From: Pristionchus mayeri
Taxonomy: Eukaryota > Nematoda > Chromadorea > Rhabditida > Neodiplogasteridae
Length of the DNA stretch: 64,000 bases
Reading direction: 5' to 3'
Assembly: GCA_036245805.1 (NCBI GenBank)
Contig: BTRK01000002.1
Location: forward strand, 8,490,689 to 8,554,688
Shown here: positions 11,763-23,600 of the stretch, in pieces
How the letters are laid out: every line of letters begins with the position of its first letter
How positions within the stretch are numbered: the first letter of the stretch is position 1
Translations under genes and position numbers: made by a program
Notes under the pieces: model-generated
What the model was told of the DNA's origin: nothing
Seen by the model: only the letters and a program-made list of their open reading frames with translations
Database searches by the model: none

Positions 11763-12147
11763 CTCAAGCACGATTATCGGATAAAATGGGTCTCGTGCGC
11801 TCCAATCAGTGAACAAATAATCGAATAAACTGGAAGACCATATGGAGATGAGAAGAGGTGAGCAGAGCACGAGAGAAGTATGTTGTGGCTTGTAACGATC
11901 ATTATTATTGTAGATCCGGTTCAAAAAATAATCATAGTGGAATCAACAGTGTATCAACAGTATTTTATAATTTTTTTGAAAAAACAAAACAAATTATGAG
12001 GATTATCGATCACTCATTTATTATAAACTAGTCAAGCAACTCGAGCGAATTGTCATATTGTTTATCGTTTTGTACATCGGTCGGTCAGTTGGTTTTCTCT
12101 AAATGCAGAACGTAGAATGATCAATGAAAGCGAGGCAACGTGCTGCA

Positions 12148-12247
12148 GAAGTAAGCAATGGTCTGACTCTCTTCAGTTCGCATGCTCTCTCGTCTATCTA
12201 ACCGGCGAGAGAGCGTGTAAACTAAAGAGAGTCAGGTCATTACTCGC
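12148..12247. repeat. Hairpin repeat related to family B
   Basis: The arms are tctgactctcttcagtt and its diverged complement aactaaagagagtcag, around a core of ctctctcg / gagagagcg. The boundaries gtaagcaatgg and tcattactc are imperfect inverts. Probably the same MITE group as the 108-bp hairpins at 7.3 and 7.6 kb, but more decayed. Confidence 0.5.
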
Positions 12248-12623
12248 AGAAGGAGTGAAGCCGGTGCAGCTGCAACAATTGTTATAACAGCTGTAATTGG
12301 GTAGTGATGAGGATGAGATGCCTAAAGTTGAGCAAGAAAGGTATATTATTGTGAATGTTTACAGCTTATCTGCAGCAAACCGCATAGATGGCTCGTTCGA
12401 ACGGATAATCATCGTCTGAAACATGAGTTCCTAGAGTGGACGTTGTCGCATTAAAATAAAATTTCGGCAGAAGGTCTTATGTGAACTATGGCGTCATGCC
12501 GCTTTGCTATGTCAAAGGCAGCATGTCTTCTCATCCGACATATTACCATGTTTTCGCTATCACGATCAGAATTTTATCACGTTCATGCTAATTTTATTTC
12601 CATAGCAAAAATATTTTTTAAAA

Positions 12624-12803
12624 ACTAGTCCGGCTGCCCCCGGCCTTCGGCGGGGGCCCCGTCCTAGCGGAGTAGGTTTCGCAATCACTGGTTTCGCAAC
12701 TTGTTGACGCGCGATCTCTCTCCATTTCGTAATCGTTTCGCAACTGTTTCGTAATCCGGACATACGGACAGACACACACTGCGCTTTATATATAGGTATA
12801 GAT
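12624..12803. repeat. 185-bp dispersed repeat (family C), copy 2
   Basis: Shares head actagtccgg and tail gcgctttatatataggtata with the copy 1 kb upstream, in the same orientation. The interior contains repeated tttcgcaa / tttcgtaa units that the first copy lacks. Confidence 0.65.
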
Positions 12804-13185
12804 ATTGGTTATTGTCGCTTAGTCGATCGATTTGTTGTCGTGCAGCACTCGCGTAGGCATCAACTGGAGCAGAATGAGGGAAGAGTGTTTCCAGTTGTTG
12901 AATTCTCGTCATTTTCTTTCTTGTGAATTATAGGGACGTAGAATGAAAAGTGGGAGAGGAGTTGAAGTGCGCGATTTGCTGTGCGCGATTATCTGTTGAA
13001 GCTTGGTGCAGTTTCTCAGCACTCGTTGATGATTCACCTGCATTTGCAGCGACCAAACAAATGTACAGGATACATTCTAAAACAGCTTTATCACGGATTT
13101 CCTATAATAATGCAGGAACCGATACGACTGAAAAATATTTTGGGTCGCGAATTTTGTTGAAATCAGAATTACTGACCGTGAGTAC

Positions 13186-14290
13186 GTGAGTACGGAGAAC
13201 ACGCCTATCAACTACGATTTTTTTAAAAAATGCATGTTTTGTTCTACCACTTTGGATGGCTATATTTCGGTATATTTTCGGCCCACAATGACCGGATTTT
13301 TTTCAATCGATGCATATTTGTGTGATCTACAAATAAGTTGGCCAAGCCTAAGTGCAGAAATTACGTCTATAGTGTTTTGCTCCAAAAACTAATTTACCGA
13401 TCCTGAACGGCCTTCCATAGTGAAAAAACTCGATGTTTATCTTTGATTCGGATTCCCCGGAATTGAGGTAAGTGCAGAGTCCGTTTCTCCTCTCGGTGGA
13501 GTATCATACCGCCACTCGGTAGGGTGAACCTGGTCTTGTTCTAATTTTTGGATGAAACACGTCTCGAGTAATATCTCACCTGCAATTTATGCAAATGAAC
13601 ACTCTAGTGGAATCAGAAGGTAGCTCTCGATGTGCTCTACAAAAATGACTTAGCGATCCAATACGTTAAATTTAACTGTTCTCGAGATACGATGTGAAAA
13701 CATTGTCACAAGGTCGAAACTCTTATTCCCCCCCCACTGCTCTCCACCGGATTATGTGTCGCGTCGTATCTCGAAAACGGTTAAATTTAACGTATTGGAT
13801 CACTGAGTCATTATTGTAGAGCACATCAAGAGCTACCTTCTTATGCTTCTAGAGTGTTCATTTGCATAAATTACAGGTGAGATATTACCCGAGACGTGTT
13901 CCATCCAAAAATTAGAAAAATCCAGGTTCACCGTACTTAGTGGCGGTATGATACTCCACCTGATAGGAGAAACGGACTCTTACCTCATTTTTTTGATAGG
14001 AGAAACGGACTACTTACCTCAGTTCCGGGGAATCCGAATCAAAGATAAACATCGAGAGTTTTTCACTATGGAAGGCCGATCAGGATCGGTAAATTAATTG
14101 TTCTAGCAATACAATATGAACACGTAATTAGGCTTGGCCAACTTATTTGTAGATCACACAAATATGCATCGATTGGAAAAATGTGGTCGTTGTAGGCCGA
14201 ACATGGACCGAAATATATCCCTCCAATTGGTAGGTCAAAATATGTAAATATTGAAAAACGAAGTTGAAAGGCGTGTTCGCCGTCCTCACT
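13186..14290. mobile_element. Long foldback element, 1.1 kb
   Basis: The left half (about 13,186-13,700) returns in reverse complement in the right half (about 13,750-14,290). Matched pairs include gagaacacgcct with aggcgtgttcgc, aagttggccaagcctaa with ttaggcttggccaactt, and cgttaaatttaac across the centre. Arms of about 500 bp with some mismatches and one local duplication (gataggagaaacggact) on the right. Such structures are either foldback transposons or palindromes. No transposase was found inside. Confidence 0.75.
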
Positions 14291-14326
14291 TTGGTCAATA
14301 TTTGTGATATCAGCGTTTCCCGGCCC

Positions 14327-14700
14327 TAGTATACCTCAGAAAAACGAACGCCACGTGCAGGAAAAGAATCCAATCGCTCTAAAACGTTGGAAATCATATA
14401 TTTAATACCTTGAGAACATGCCTAAGCAAAAAACAGATTTTTAAATGCATTTTCCGAAAAGTTATGAATGCCCAAAAAATGGTCATGCAAAAAAGAGATT
14501 TTTTTCATGCCCTGATTGCAAATTAGGAGATTTTGTTTTCATATTCTCAGGATGAACTTTACTCACGATTCCAATCATTTTGACGGTTTTAACAGGTCTC
14601 TAGCTTTCCTAGAACCTGAGTTATGAATTTGCGACCCTGTTTTTGCAGCTATAGTACCAGATATAGTACCAGAACATCCAAATTGCGAAATCAGCTACAA
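14327..14700. repeat. Arm of Tc1-like foldback family D
   Basis: From tatacctcagaaaaacgaac onward this matches the right arm of the element at 52.7-53.5 kb and the reverse complement of the arm at 56.7-57.7 kb. Landmarks are ggaaaagaatccaatcgct, cccaaaaaatggtcatgcaa, and the tail near ttgcagctatagtacc. No second end is visible, so it is an isolated arm. Confidence 0.6.
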
Positions 14701-14815
14701 AACAATTTATATCAAAAATGAAAATCGTCTACTCACTTTCTGGCGCGACTGTATGTTAATTATGCTAAACACACGATATTTTTGTATACAAATATTTTAA
14801 TTTATTTCCGTTTTA

Positions 14816-14870
14816 GGGGTGTTCGTCGAATTTGCCGTTGAAGTCATCGTCGTTGTTGGAGGCGGAGCTA
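14816..14870 (-). pseudogene. Decayed Thr-rich exon, sister of 6.6 kb exon
   Basis: After a tttag acceptor the minus strand encodes APPPTTTMTSTANSTNTP and ends in a TPKT-like context, matching the start and end of the exon at 6,564-6,691, but the donor reads gaaat instead of gt. It is shorter and probably not used. Copy 2 of the 290-bp duplicated segment lies just beside it. Confidence 0.4.
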
Positions 14871-15002
14871 AATGTTTTTGGATCATTCTGAATTTCATTT
14901 TTCAGATTATTAGGTTGAGCATAAAGCACATTTTGGGCCACAACTTTGAGTTGGTGCAGTTTCTTTCGCTAAGAAAAACATATGTTGTCCTGATGTCGAT
15001 AT

Positions 15003-15272
15003 ATACTAATATTTTCACCTTAGAAGTTTATTTTTTGGTGTCCTGGAGCTCAAACTCATCGGTGGAAAATAGTTATGTAAAAACATAGATATTCAGTATC
15101 AAGTAATTGTGAAATTCAAAATTGTGTATCCTTTTCGCTAGAGGTTTAATCTAATTAGACATATCGGATGCGCAAACTGCCATCTATGAGCAATCAAAAA
15201 GCCCACGCGCCTTTGCAAGAAACGTTTGCAAGCCGAAATATGCGATCTTTGCACCCTTCATCAACTTGATAG
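15003..15272. repeat. 290-bp duplicated segment, copy 2
   Basis: Matches 9,255-9,545 in the same direction with point changes and a deletion near gcccacgcgcctttgc. With the decayed Thr-rich exon next to it, this suggests an old duplicated block whose middle was lost. Confidence 0.7.
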
Positions 15273-15587
15273 GTTTCCTCGACCGTGAAGGACTGTAAAA
15301 TTCGACTCCACAAGTCCCTCCAAATTCACACTCAATGCATGAAACGAGTAGGAGGCTTGTGTCCCATAAATATACATTTCGAAATTATTTCGCATTCGTC
15401 GTCCTTAATTCTACTCGACGTTTCTTGCCTTTATTTAGATAATTTGTTATCATATATTCGAGTATTTGTTTCGGTTGTTGGTGATCATTTATGACTGCCC
15501 GTGAAAGAAATATTTTATTCATCGTTTAAAATGATTGCTTACAATAACGAAGGGCCAAAATAACAGTAAATTGAGATAGGCGAGATA

Positions 15588-17354
15588 TTAAGAGACATTC
15601 CACGAGAAAACGTACCAACCTTCGGATGGCTTTTTTTGCAACCGTCCTCAATATTTTGCTGGTGAAGTTCTCATACCGAGTGCTGATATTTGGCACAATA
15701 TTAACGCCTCTGGTGCACTCTCCGAAAAATGCCAGCCTAGCCCCAAAAAAAATCGAAATTTTCAAATTTCCTAAAAGTAGGATATTATAGGTTTTTCTGG
15801 TGTATTTTTCGATGAAAATAACGAAAAACGTAGTATTTTTCGATGAAAATAACGAAAAACGTAACGAAAAAAGGATCAAAAAGTGCGATTTTCCTCGTTT
15901 TTTGGCCGCCCTGAAAAATTTATAACGCACTCTGCCAGAAATAACTTCATTTTCGAATTCCCCATGAAAAACTGCGTATAATTTCCAAATTTTACGAAAA
16001 TTCATACGTGTGCTCGGAAGTTATGGTTTCCAGAACTTTACCACTCTTGAGCAACCTCGCAGAGCAAAACTATCACACTTTCTCCAAATCACGCCGGAAG
16101 GGTACTTTTGAACATCGAAACTTATTTTTATATCGAATCAAACAATTTGAGGTCATGGTCAGGCAATTTGAAGTCTTAATTTTGAAATTTGCACTTTTGG
16201 AAATTCCAAATTTCTCTCATTTCAGAAATATCGATATTTTTTCGTCATAATTAGGATTGTAATCATCGAGAATGCCTCACTTTACGTTTTACTTATTGCT
16301 AATATGTATTCACATAATTTTTATGCATACCCCGCTCAATCGTACATGATAATGATTTGAAAACTCGAGAAAGTGCGATTTTTTCAAAATTTTCGAAATT
16401 TTGCGATTTTGAGACACTCTCAGATTGCTATTTGAAGTTCAACCAACTCATATTTCGCTCAGAATTACTATATACAACCCTTATAATGATTTCCCATTGG
16501 TTTGGAAGCCATCTGGCGAAAAATATTTTTTCAGTGTACTCGAGGTGGATCAAAAATTTCGAAAACAAATTTTGAAAAAAATCGCACTTACTCGAGTTTT
16601 CAAATCATTATCATGTACGATTGAGCGGGATATGCATAAAAAAGATGTGAATATACATTAGCAATAAGTAAACCGTAAAGTGAGGCATTCCCGATGATTA
16701 CAATCCTAATTATGACGAAAAAATATCGATATTTGTGAAATGAGAGAAATTTGGAATTTCCAAAAGTGCAAATTTCAAAATTAAGACTTCAAATTGCCTG
16801 ACCATGATCTCAAATTGTTTGATTCAATATAAAAATAAGTTTCGATGTTCAAAAGTACCCATCCGGCGTGATTTGGAGAAAGTGTGATAGTTTTGCTCTG
16901 CGAGGTTGCTCAAGAGTGGTAAAGTTCTGGAAACCATAACTTCCGAGCACACGTATGAATTTTCGTCAAATTTGGATATTATACGCAGTTTTTCATGGGG
17001 AATTCGAAAATGAAGTTATTTTTGGAAGATTGCGTTATAAATTTTTCAGGGCGGCCAAAAAACTTTTTGATCCTTTATCGATGTCCTGCAGCTTCGAAAC
17101 TACGTTTTTCGTTATTTTCAACGAAAAATACACCAGAAAGATCTATAATCTCCTACTTTTAGAAAATTTGAAAATTTCGATTTCTTTTGGGCTTAGGCTG
17201 GCATTTTTCGGAGAGTGCACCAGAGGCGTTCATATTGGGCCAAATATCAGCACTCGGTATGAGAACTTCACCAGCAAAATATTGAGGGGGGTTGCAAAAA
17301 AGCCATCCGTCGACCCCTCCCAAAAGGTACGTTTTCTCGTGGAATGTATCTTAA
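15588..17354. mobile_element. Long foldback element, 1.77 kb
   Basis: Begins ttaagagacattccacgaga and ends with the near complement of that sequence. Each arm is about 850 bp and the centre lies near 16,480. Paired landmarks are ataccgagtgctgatatttgg, gttatggtttccagaacttt and gcgaggttgct. Open frames on both arms (15,526-16,005 minus and 16,955-17,401 plus) are the same sequence read from opposite sides, with no known domain. One arm of a relative lies at about 35,310-36,045. It looks like a non-autonomous foldback element. Confidence 0.8.
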
Positions 17355-17695
17355 ATGTGGCGAAAAATGAATCAAACGATTGTGTCGAATTACATTGTTG
17401 AAATGCTTTCCCATTTCAAGCTCCCTGAATTGTCGTTTTTCAAATATGCATTAAACCAGTGATGATGCGAGTCAGAATCATAGTTTTCTTCACAACATTC
17501 ATTTTAAGAGCGAAATGACAAATGACACACGCGTTTAGGTGAAACCAATTTGCAAGTCGTATCATCAGTATAACATCTAACCTAGTCATTCGAAGGAGCC
17601 GCAAATGATGCAGGAACGGGAAGCGCGCAAAGGACCAATTCGTGTTTCATCTCCCTGAAAATTCACCGAGTTTTCATAAATTATGCAATCACAAA

Positions 17696-20600
17696 TCAAT
17701 TTCTGGAACAGTTGTCCACAAGATACGGAGAGAGCGCAGAACAAACTAAAATTAAAATATCTTACGTGCCCTATCCTCCCACATATCAGTATCTTCATTG
17801 TTCATGTCAACTGATGTAATATAAGTTCTTTCCTTTCGTCTACTCTCGTCTTGGCCTCCAAACACCATAAGCCGTCCACATGACACAAAGAGAGAAGGCG
17901 CCGCCCTGTATATAGAGTACATATAATGCTGTGAAAGTATTTTTCAAACACTTTTTTCTCTTTTTGTTTTTGCATTATACAAACACATTTGTCAAAATTT
18001 GTACCCAAGAACAAATGAGGTGTCTCTTTGGGTTGCCGGTACGAATACAAGTAGTCGGTATTCATACCCTCTTCCCATCCCCTCGCCTCTCTTTCTCTCT
18101 CTATTCGCTCGAGTGAGATCCTCTGCCAGGGGGCGCGAATAGTTCGCTCTCAGCGAATTATTCGCTCCATCTCTTCCCTCCTCTCTCATGTCTCAGTTCA
18201 TAGGGGAAGAAACTTATTGCACTCTGACTTTTTCCCTTTGGTTTCCTTAATCAACCCCTATCCCCAACCACTAGTATCCCTATATTAAATATATTTGTAA
18301 ATATCCACGGACGCTATCCGATTTTATAAATTTTATCTACGAACAACACGAATCCAATACAAAGATTCAACAACACTTCAACAATTACTACGAGAAAATT
18401 CACTTACTAACTGAAATACAGAAAACACACCTACTAACTATTGGACAACGCAACGATGACAAACTATGCAATCAATCGTCGGTCTCACTGACTTCATCTT
18501 CATCTTGATCGTTGGCGTCAACTTCGTCCTCTTCTCCTTCCACTTCCATCTCTCGTTCCTCCTCCTCCTCCAGACTGCCAATCACTTCTTCATCTGCTCG
18601 GAAGTTCTTCACTTTGGCAATCACTCGCTCTTAGCCTTGAGACTGCACTCTGAAAATCTGCGCATTAGTTTAAAATTTCGAAGAAGTCGTATAACTTGAA
18701 ATAGAACAGAAGTTATTTGAAGAAACCAACCTGAGACAACCGAAGCTGTTCAATCGGAGGAGTAGAATGTCCTCTGCATGCTCTGCAGATAGGCGATTTC
18801 TCAGATGGTTCCGGTAGAGGAGTCCTGAATTACATATCCGACTATTACCAAAGCATAAGCGACAATTTAACTCATCAGCAGCCGAGAAGACTCTCTCAGC
18901 AGAGACTGAAGTGAGAGGGGATGAGAGGAACTCGCGAGCCAGAACGGCCAATCTGAGAGAGAAGATTGGTATTCGAGTGGATTATTCGACACCGTACCTT
19001 GGGAACTTGTTCTGATTGGTTCGCCAAAAATCGAGAGCCTCCATGTTCACATCAATTCCACTGATGCACTGGTCGAGATAAAGCGTCAGTTCCGCGTCGA
19101 GGCTCCGAATCGTGTGGTCCTTGGCAGAAGAAGAAGGAGTAGGAGAGGCGGAGACTGCCGGTTGCAAAATCCCGTAGATTGCCGCTCTGTAAGCATGGAC
19201 AATCTTTTATGCAATCAGAACAGTCTGAGTCTCTTCGAACCTGCGGCTAGACATAGCTGCAGATGGAGCCGTGATCGTATTTGAAGTAGCAGGGGAAGCG
19301 TGTGTAAGATAAAAAAATTGTTAATCCAAAATTGAAAAAAACTAACCGATAAATTCTGACGAAATCTTCTTCCAATCCACAGAATTTTTGAAATTGAAGA
19401 TTGCCGATGGATCAAAGAAATCCGGCTTCAGGACATCGTTGTCTTCGAAAAAAATTGTCCCATTTCTTCAGAAGATCTTTCATGATGCATTGTGCCAGTT
19501 GTTTCGTCGGGCCAGTTTCATTGGCAATAATACTGCAAATAGGCTAATGTGATCAAGGAAAGGCAAAATTGAATTTCGGAACTCACTTGTCTAGATGGGA
19601 TTTGACTCCTTGAAACACGAACAACGATTCGCTGAGCAAATTGCCCTCCCTCGATAACTGAATAGGTAAATCACTTCAGAAATAATGTTTCAAAGGTAGA
19701 AAGAGATAAGATAACGCTTCTTACTTCGTTAGTGAATCGGTCGAATGGCTCCAGTACTTTGGCAGTTTGTTGAAGGGAGTGAGTCTCGTTATCAGATACC
19801 TTCCGTTTGCACTGCTCGTCGAGAATCGCGTTCACCGCGGGCATCTAGAAAGAATTCGAACAGTTATATGCAATACTAATGATCTTATAATTACCTGAGT
19901 AAGTGCGGCCTTAATCATTCTCAGCTCACTGCCCCATCGAGTATCGACTGAGTTCGGGACTGTAATCGCACGAAGGTTCTCTTCCTCGCAGGCCCTTCAA
20001 GAAAACATTTCCCATTATAAAGACAGATTGTTAACTACAAACCTCCAAATAAAAGACACTTACTTGAAGTAGGCGTCGCGGGTAGGGGCAAAAGTGTTCA
20101 GCGATCTTGCGAAGTCTTTTATCTTCTTTATTGACTTTCCTCCCTTCCACTCAGCGAGTCCTCTTGTAACCATGATATGCAGCTGGTGATTAGTGCATCT
20201 CGGACTGTAATAGAACCAATAATCAAATTCGAATGTTTTAACTAACTTCCTGTGTCCCATCATACGAACTGCTTTTCTAACATTGGCAGCTGAATCAGGT
20301 ACAATAGCAGTAACGGTCAGCGAGTACTCGTCGATTATCTCAATACAATATGATTCCACAGTGAAGAAGGCACAAACGGGCATACCTTTTCTAGAAGTTC
20401 CTTGATGGCCTCTGGGGTGTGTCTCCCTACAGTCTTCCTCACTGCGATTAGTCGCCCCTCCATTTTGAATTCTGCCGTTATGTAATAAGCGAGTACTGCT
20501 CTGAGGGAGACCTTCGCTCCCTTGCCAGTCCATGAGTCAGTCACAAGAGTCACTGGAATTCCTTTGAGATCCTGAAAACGAAAATTGTAAACAAAACAAC

Positions 20601-23600
20601 AGCGCATCGTCTAATGGTGTTATCAGTGTCATTCTCTAGACGCACTTTCTAGAGAAACAAAACGAATCGATAGGTCTAGTCGAAAATGAACTGGAGACGA
20701 CCCCCCCCTCTCCCCTCATTTTACATTTTTTTACACCCCAGGAGCGATTCATTTTCCATTAATCTATTCAAATAAGTCTTTGTGAGGTGATGGGAGACGT
20801 GCACAATTATAATTATAGGGAAAGGTGGAGAGGATTCGTCTCCCTCTCATTCTCGACTAGGCCAACCCCCAAGTCTCTCTAGACGAAATAAAAGAAAATC
20901 ACCATACAAGAAAATCGTTAAATGCAACGAATAGGGCGAAAAATTGTGGGAATGAGACATACCTTCATGTTCTTCTCGATGATCTCCGCGACCATCTTCG
21001 GGATGATTGAATCCGTGAGTGTAGTTCGAGACGGAAACGTAGACCATTCACTCTCCGGGAAAAATGCGAGGAAGGTCTTGGAGTGGAACATAGTTGGACA
21101 GACAGTAGAGTTCTCGGCCAAGAATTCAGCGCACATTCGTTCCCGCTTCTTCGTGAGTTCCTGAGAATAAATTAGTGAACCGAAAGGGTGGTCGAAGAAC
21201 ATAACACATTCAAAAAATATTGAAACTCACCTTGTTCTCTGATACTATGGTGTATTCCATAGGATGAGTGGATCGGAGGTGATTATGGAGTCCGCTGGTT
21301 GATTTCTTGGTCGTCTTGAAAACTCGCTTCTTAGCATCAATTGGGCACAATTTACACTCGGCCTCGTCGGAGTTGAGCCTCTTGAAATGGACCCATACTC
21401 CTGACTTCTGACCGGTACGAACAATGTCTGTCATACCTGCAAATACTCAAATGACAGCGAATTAAAAACATGGCAAACTTAGCAGAAGGCTGCTATGTGA
21501 GCGAACATACACATGAAACCGAATGGATTAATGAACAACTAAACCCAAGTATCTACAAGCAGCCACAACTTGCAAAATAAAGCGCAGGGAGAAGAAAAGT
21601 CGCAAACTTGCGAGAGAAGACGAAACGGACTGAAAAGTAGTTGCCTGGAGTAGGGAACCGGAAGTAGATCAAGGGATCGTCGCCCTCGTGAGAGGTCACT
21701 CCTGATCTATGGATCAGGTTGATTGCAATTGATGCGAGACTGGTGTAGATCGGCTGTACGGTCAGCTGTTTCAGTTTTTGATTGAGGGTTCCATCGGAAT
21801 CGCTATGAAGTTTGTTGGCGAAGTAAATTATACATTGAAAAAATCATCTGTAAGCAGACAGTTGATATCTGGGTGGGAGGATAGTAAACGTACCAAGCTG
21901 ACAATGAGCAATGGAGGAGCGGAGAATCTGGGAAAACATTTGATCATTTTTTCCAATTAAATATTGCATAATTCGGTAATATGTTAAAACAACGATATAA
22001 AATACGAAAACAATTTAAAAAATATCCGTGCTATCATCAGCATTTATCTTTATTATAAATATCTCTTAATCCCAGCGATTTGAAAAAAAAATCACAAAGA
22101 ATGATTTTTTTGCGAATACCAATGACAATTTATCAAAATAGAGTAAACATTGCATAGAGTTTTCACACATATTGAAATATTAAAATAATTTTAGTGTCTC
22201 CAATCATTTAAAGGGAACAAGGGAAGAAAATTAAATGTGCGATAGGCTCCCCTCTGCGAACTGAGAGAGAAGAGTGAAGGGAAGAGAGGGAGCTAATAGT
22301 TCGATGGAGAGCGAACTATTCGTACCCGCTGGCAGAGAGCGCGAACTATTCGTTGAGAGAGAGGGGGTTGACCCCTCGATAGGAACACGAGCGAGAGAGG
22401 GAAGGGAAGTGCCCCAGAGGGGACGAATAGTGCAAATTCGTTCCTGCATCCCTAGTGTCTCTACATTTACTCGGGATATGATTTTTAATAAAATGTAAAT
22501 GCCTGCAGTGGTTGATGTTTCCGAGTGTCGTCCAAATGTTTGTTATAGGATCATATCGCTCAACTGTGTTGGAATAACCAGCGTTGTAGTACCATCTCAA
22601 TTAATAGCCTCATTGATAACTTAGCATTTGAAATTCGAAACGCAGTCCATACATTGAATCGCTGATAAACAAGGGAAAAATATAAATCGAAATCCGATGA
22701 AAATCCCTTTACGAATTACACATACCCTCCAACTGCGTAAATGTGGCCTTTAAAAGCGGCCACTGCGAAGTGTGTTTTCTTCTCGTTCATGGGATCTATT
22801 TGAGTCCAGCTAAACGTATAACAAATATATTTCTTGAATGTAATTCAACAATTATACGAAAATCAGCTCACCTATTTGAATCGGGATCGAAAAATTCTCC
22901 GTCGAAATTATGATAGTGACCTTCGTCTTCACGAGATCTGCCTCCGAACACTGAATATGCTTAATCTCAAATATTACTCAGGTTCTTTCTATTAAATGTT
23001 TTTGCTTTGCATTTCATGGAAAGGACTACACTGATAAGTGATATCGTAATGTATTGAATCGTCAAAGCTTATTGAAATCCCTATAATCCCCTAAGTATTA
23101 TATATGTGTTGCTCATCAAACCGTAGAGTTTTCCATTGAAAACACAAGATGAAGCGAATTCGCGAGATGTCGACATTGGAGGTAGCGTTGACCACCCTGC
23201 AAGAAACCGTCTATTAGGCAATTACAGGAATTGAAATCAAAGATCGCACTCGCGATTTTTAAGTTCGCATCATTCTTTCCAAGCCGTTCCTAACATTAGA
23301 CGTTGGAGTTATTCGTTCCGTACGCCTGTCATTAAAAACTAGCAATATCTGAGTTTCTATAGAGTGTGTTTCATTGACATACCAGACGATTAATTATTAA
23401 ACTATTGCAGAGATGTGTATCTGTTAAAACATACGAAAAAATAACTATGTGAATCCGTACTAATCTTGCTAATTCATATAGCAAACTCAGAATTTCAGGC
23501 ATATTGAAAAAATATAAATGTCACGAGAAGTGTAATTTGAAACCTGCAGTTATATTCGATGGATCGAATCTCTGCAGTATTGAGAATGATCGATTATTTG

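Noticed and set aside
15526..17401. Two frames of about 150 codons with similar proteins on opposite strands
   Set aside because: They are the two arms of one foldback read inward and outward; the stops differ and no domain is visible.
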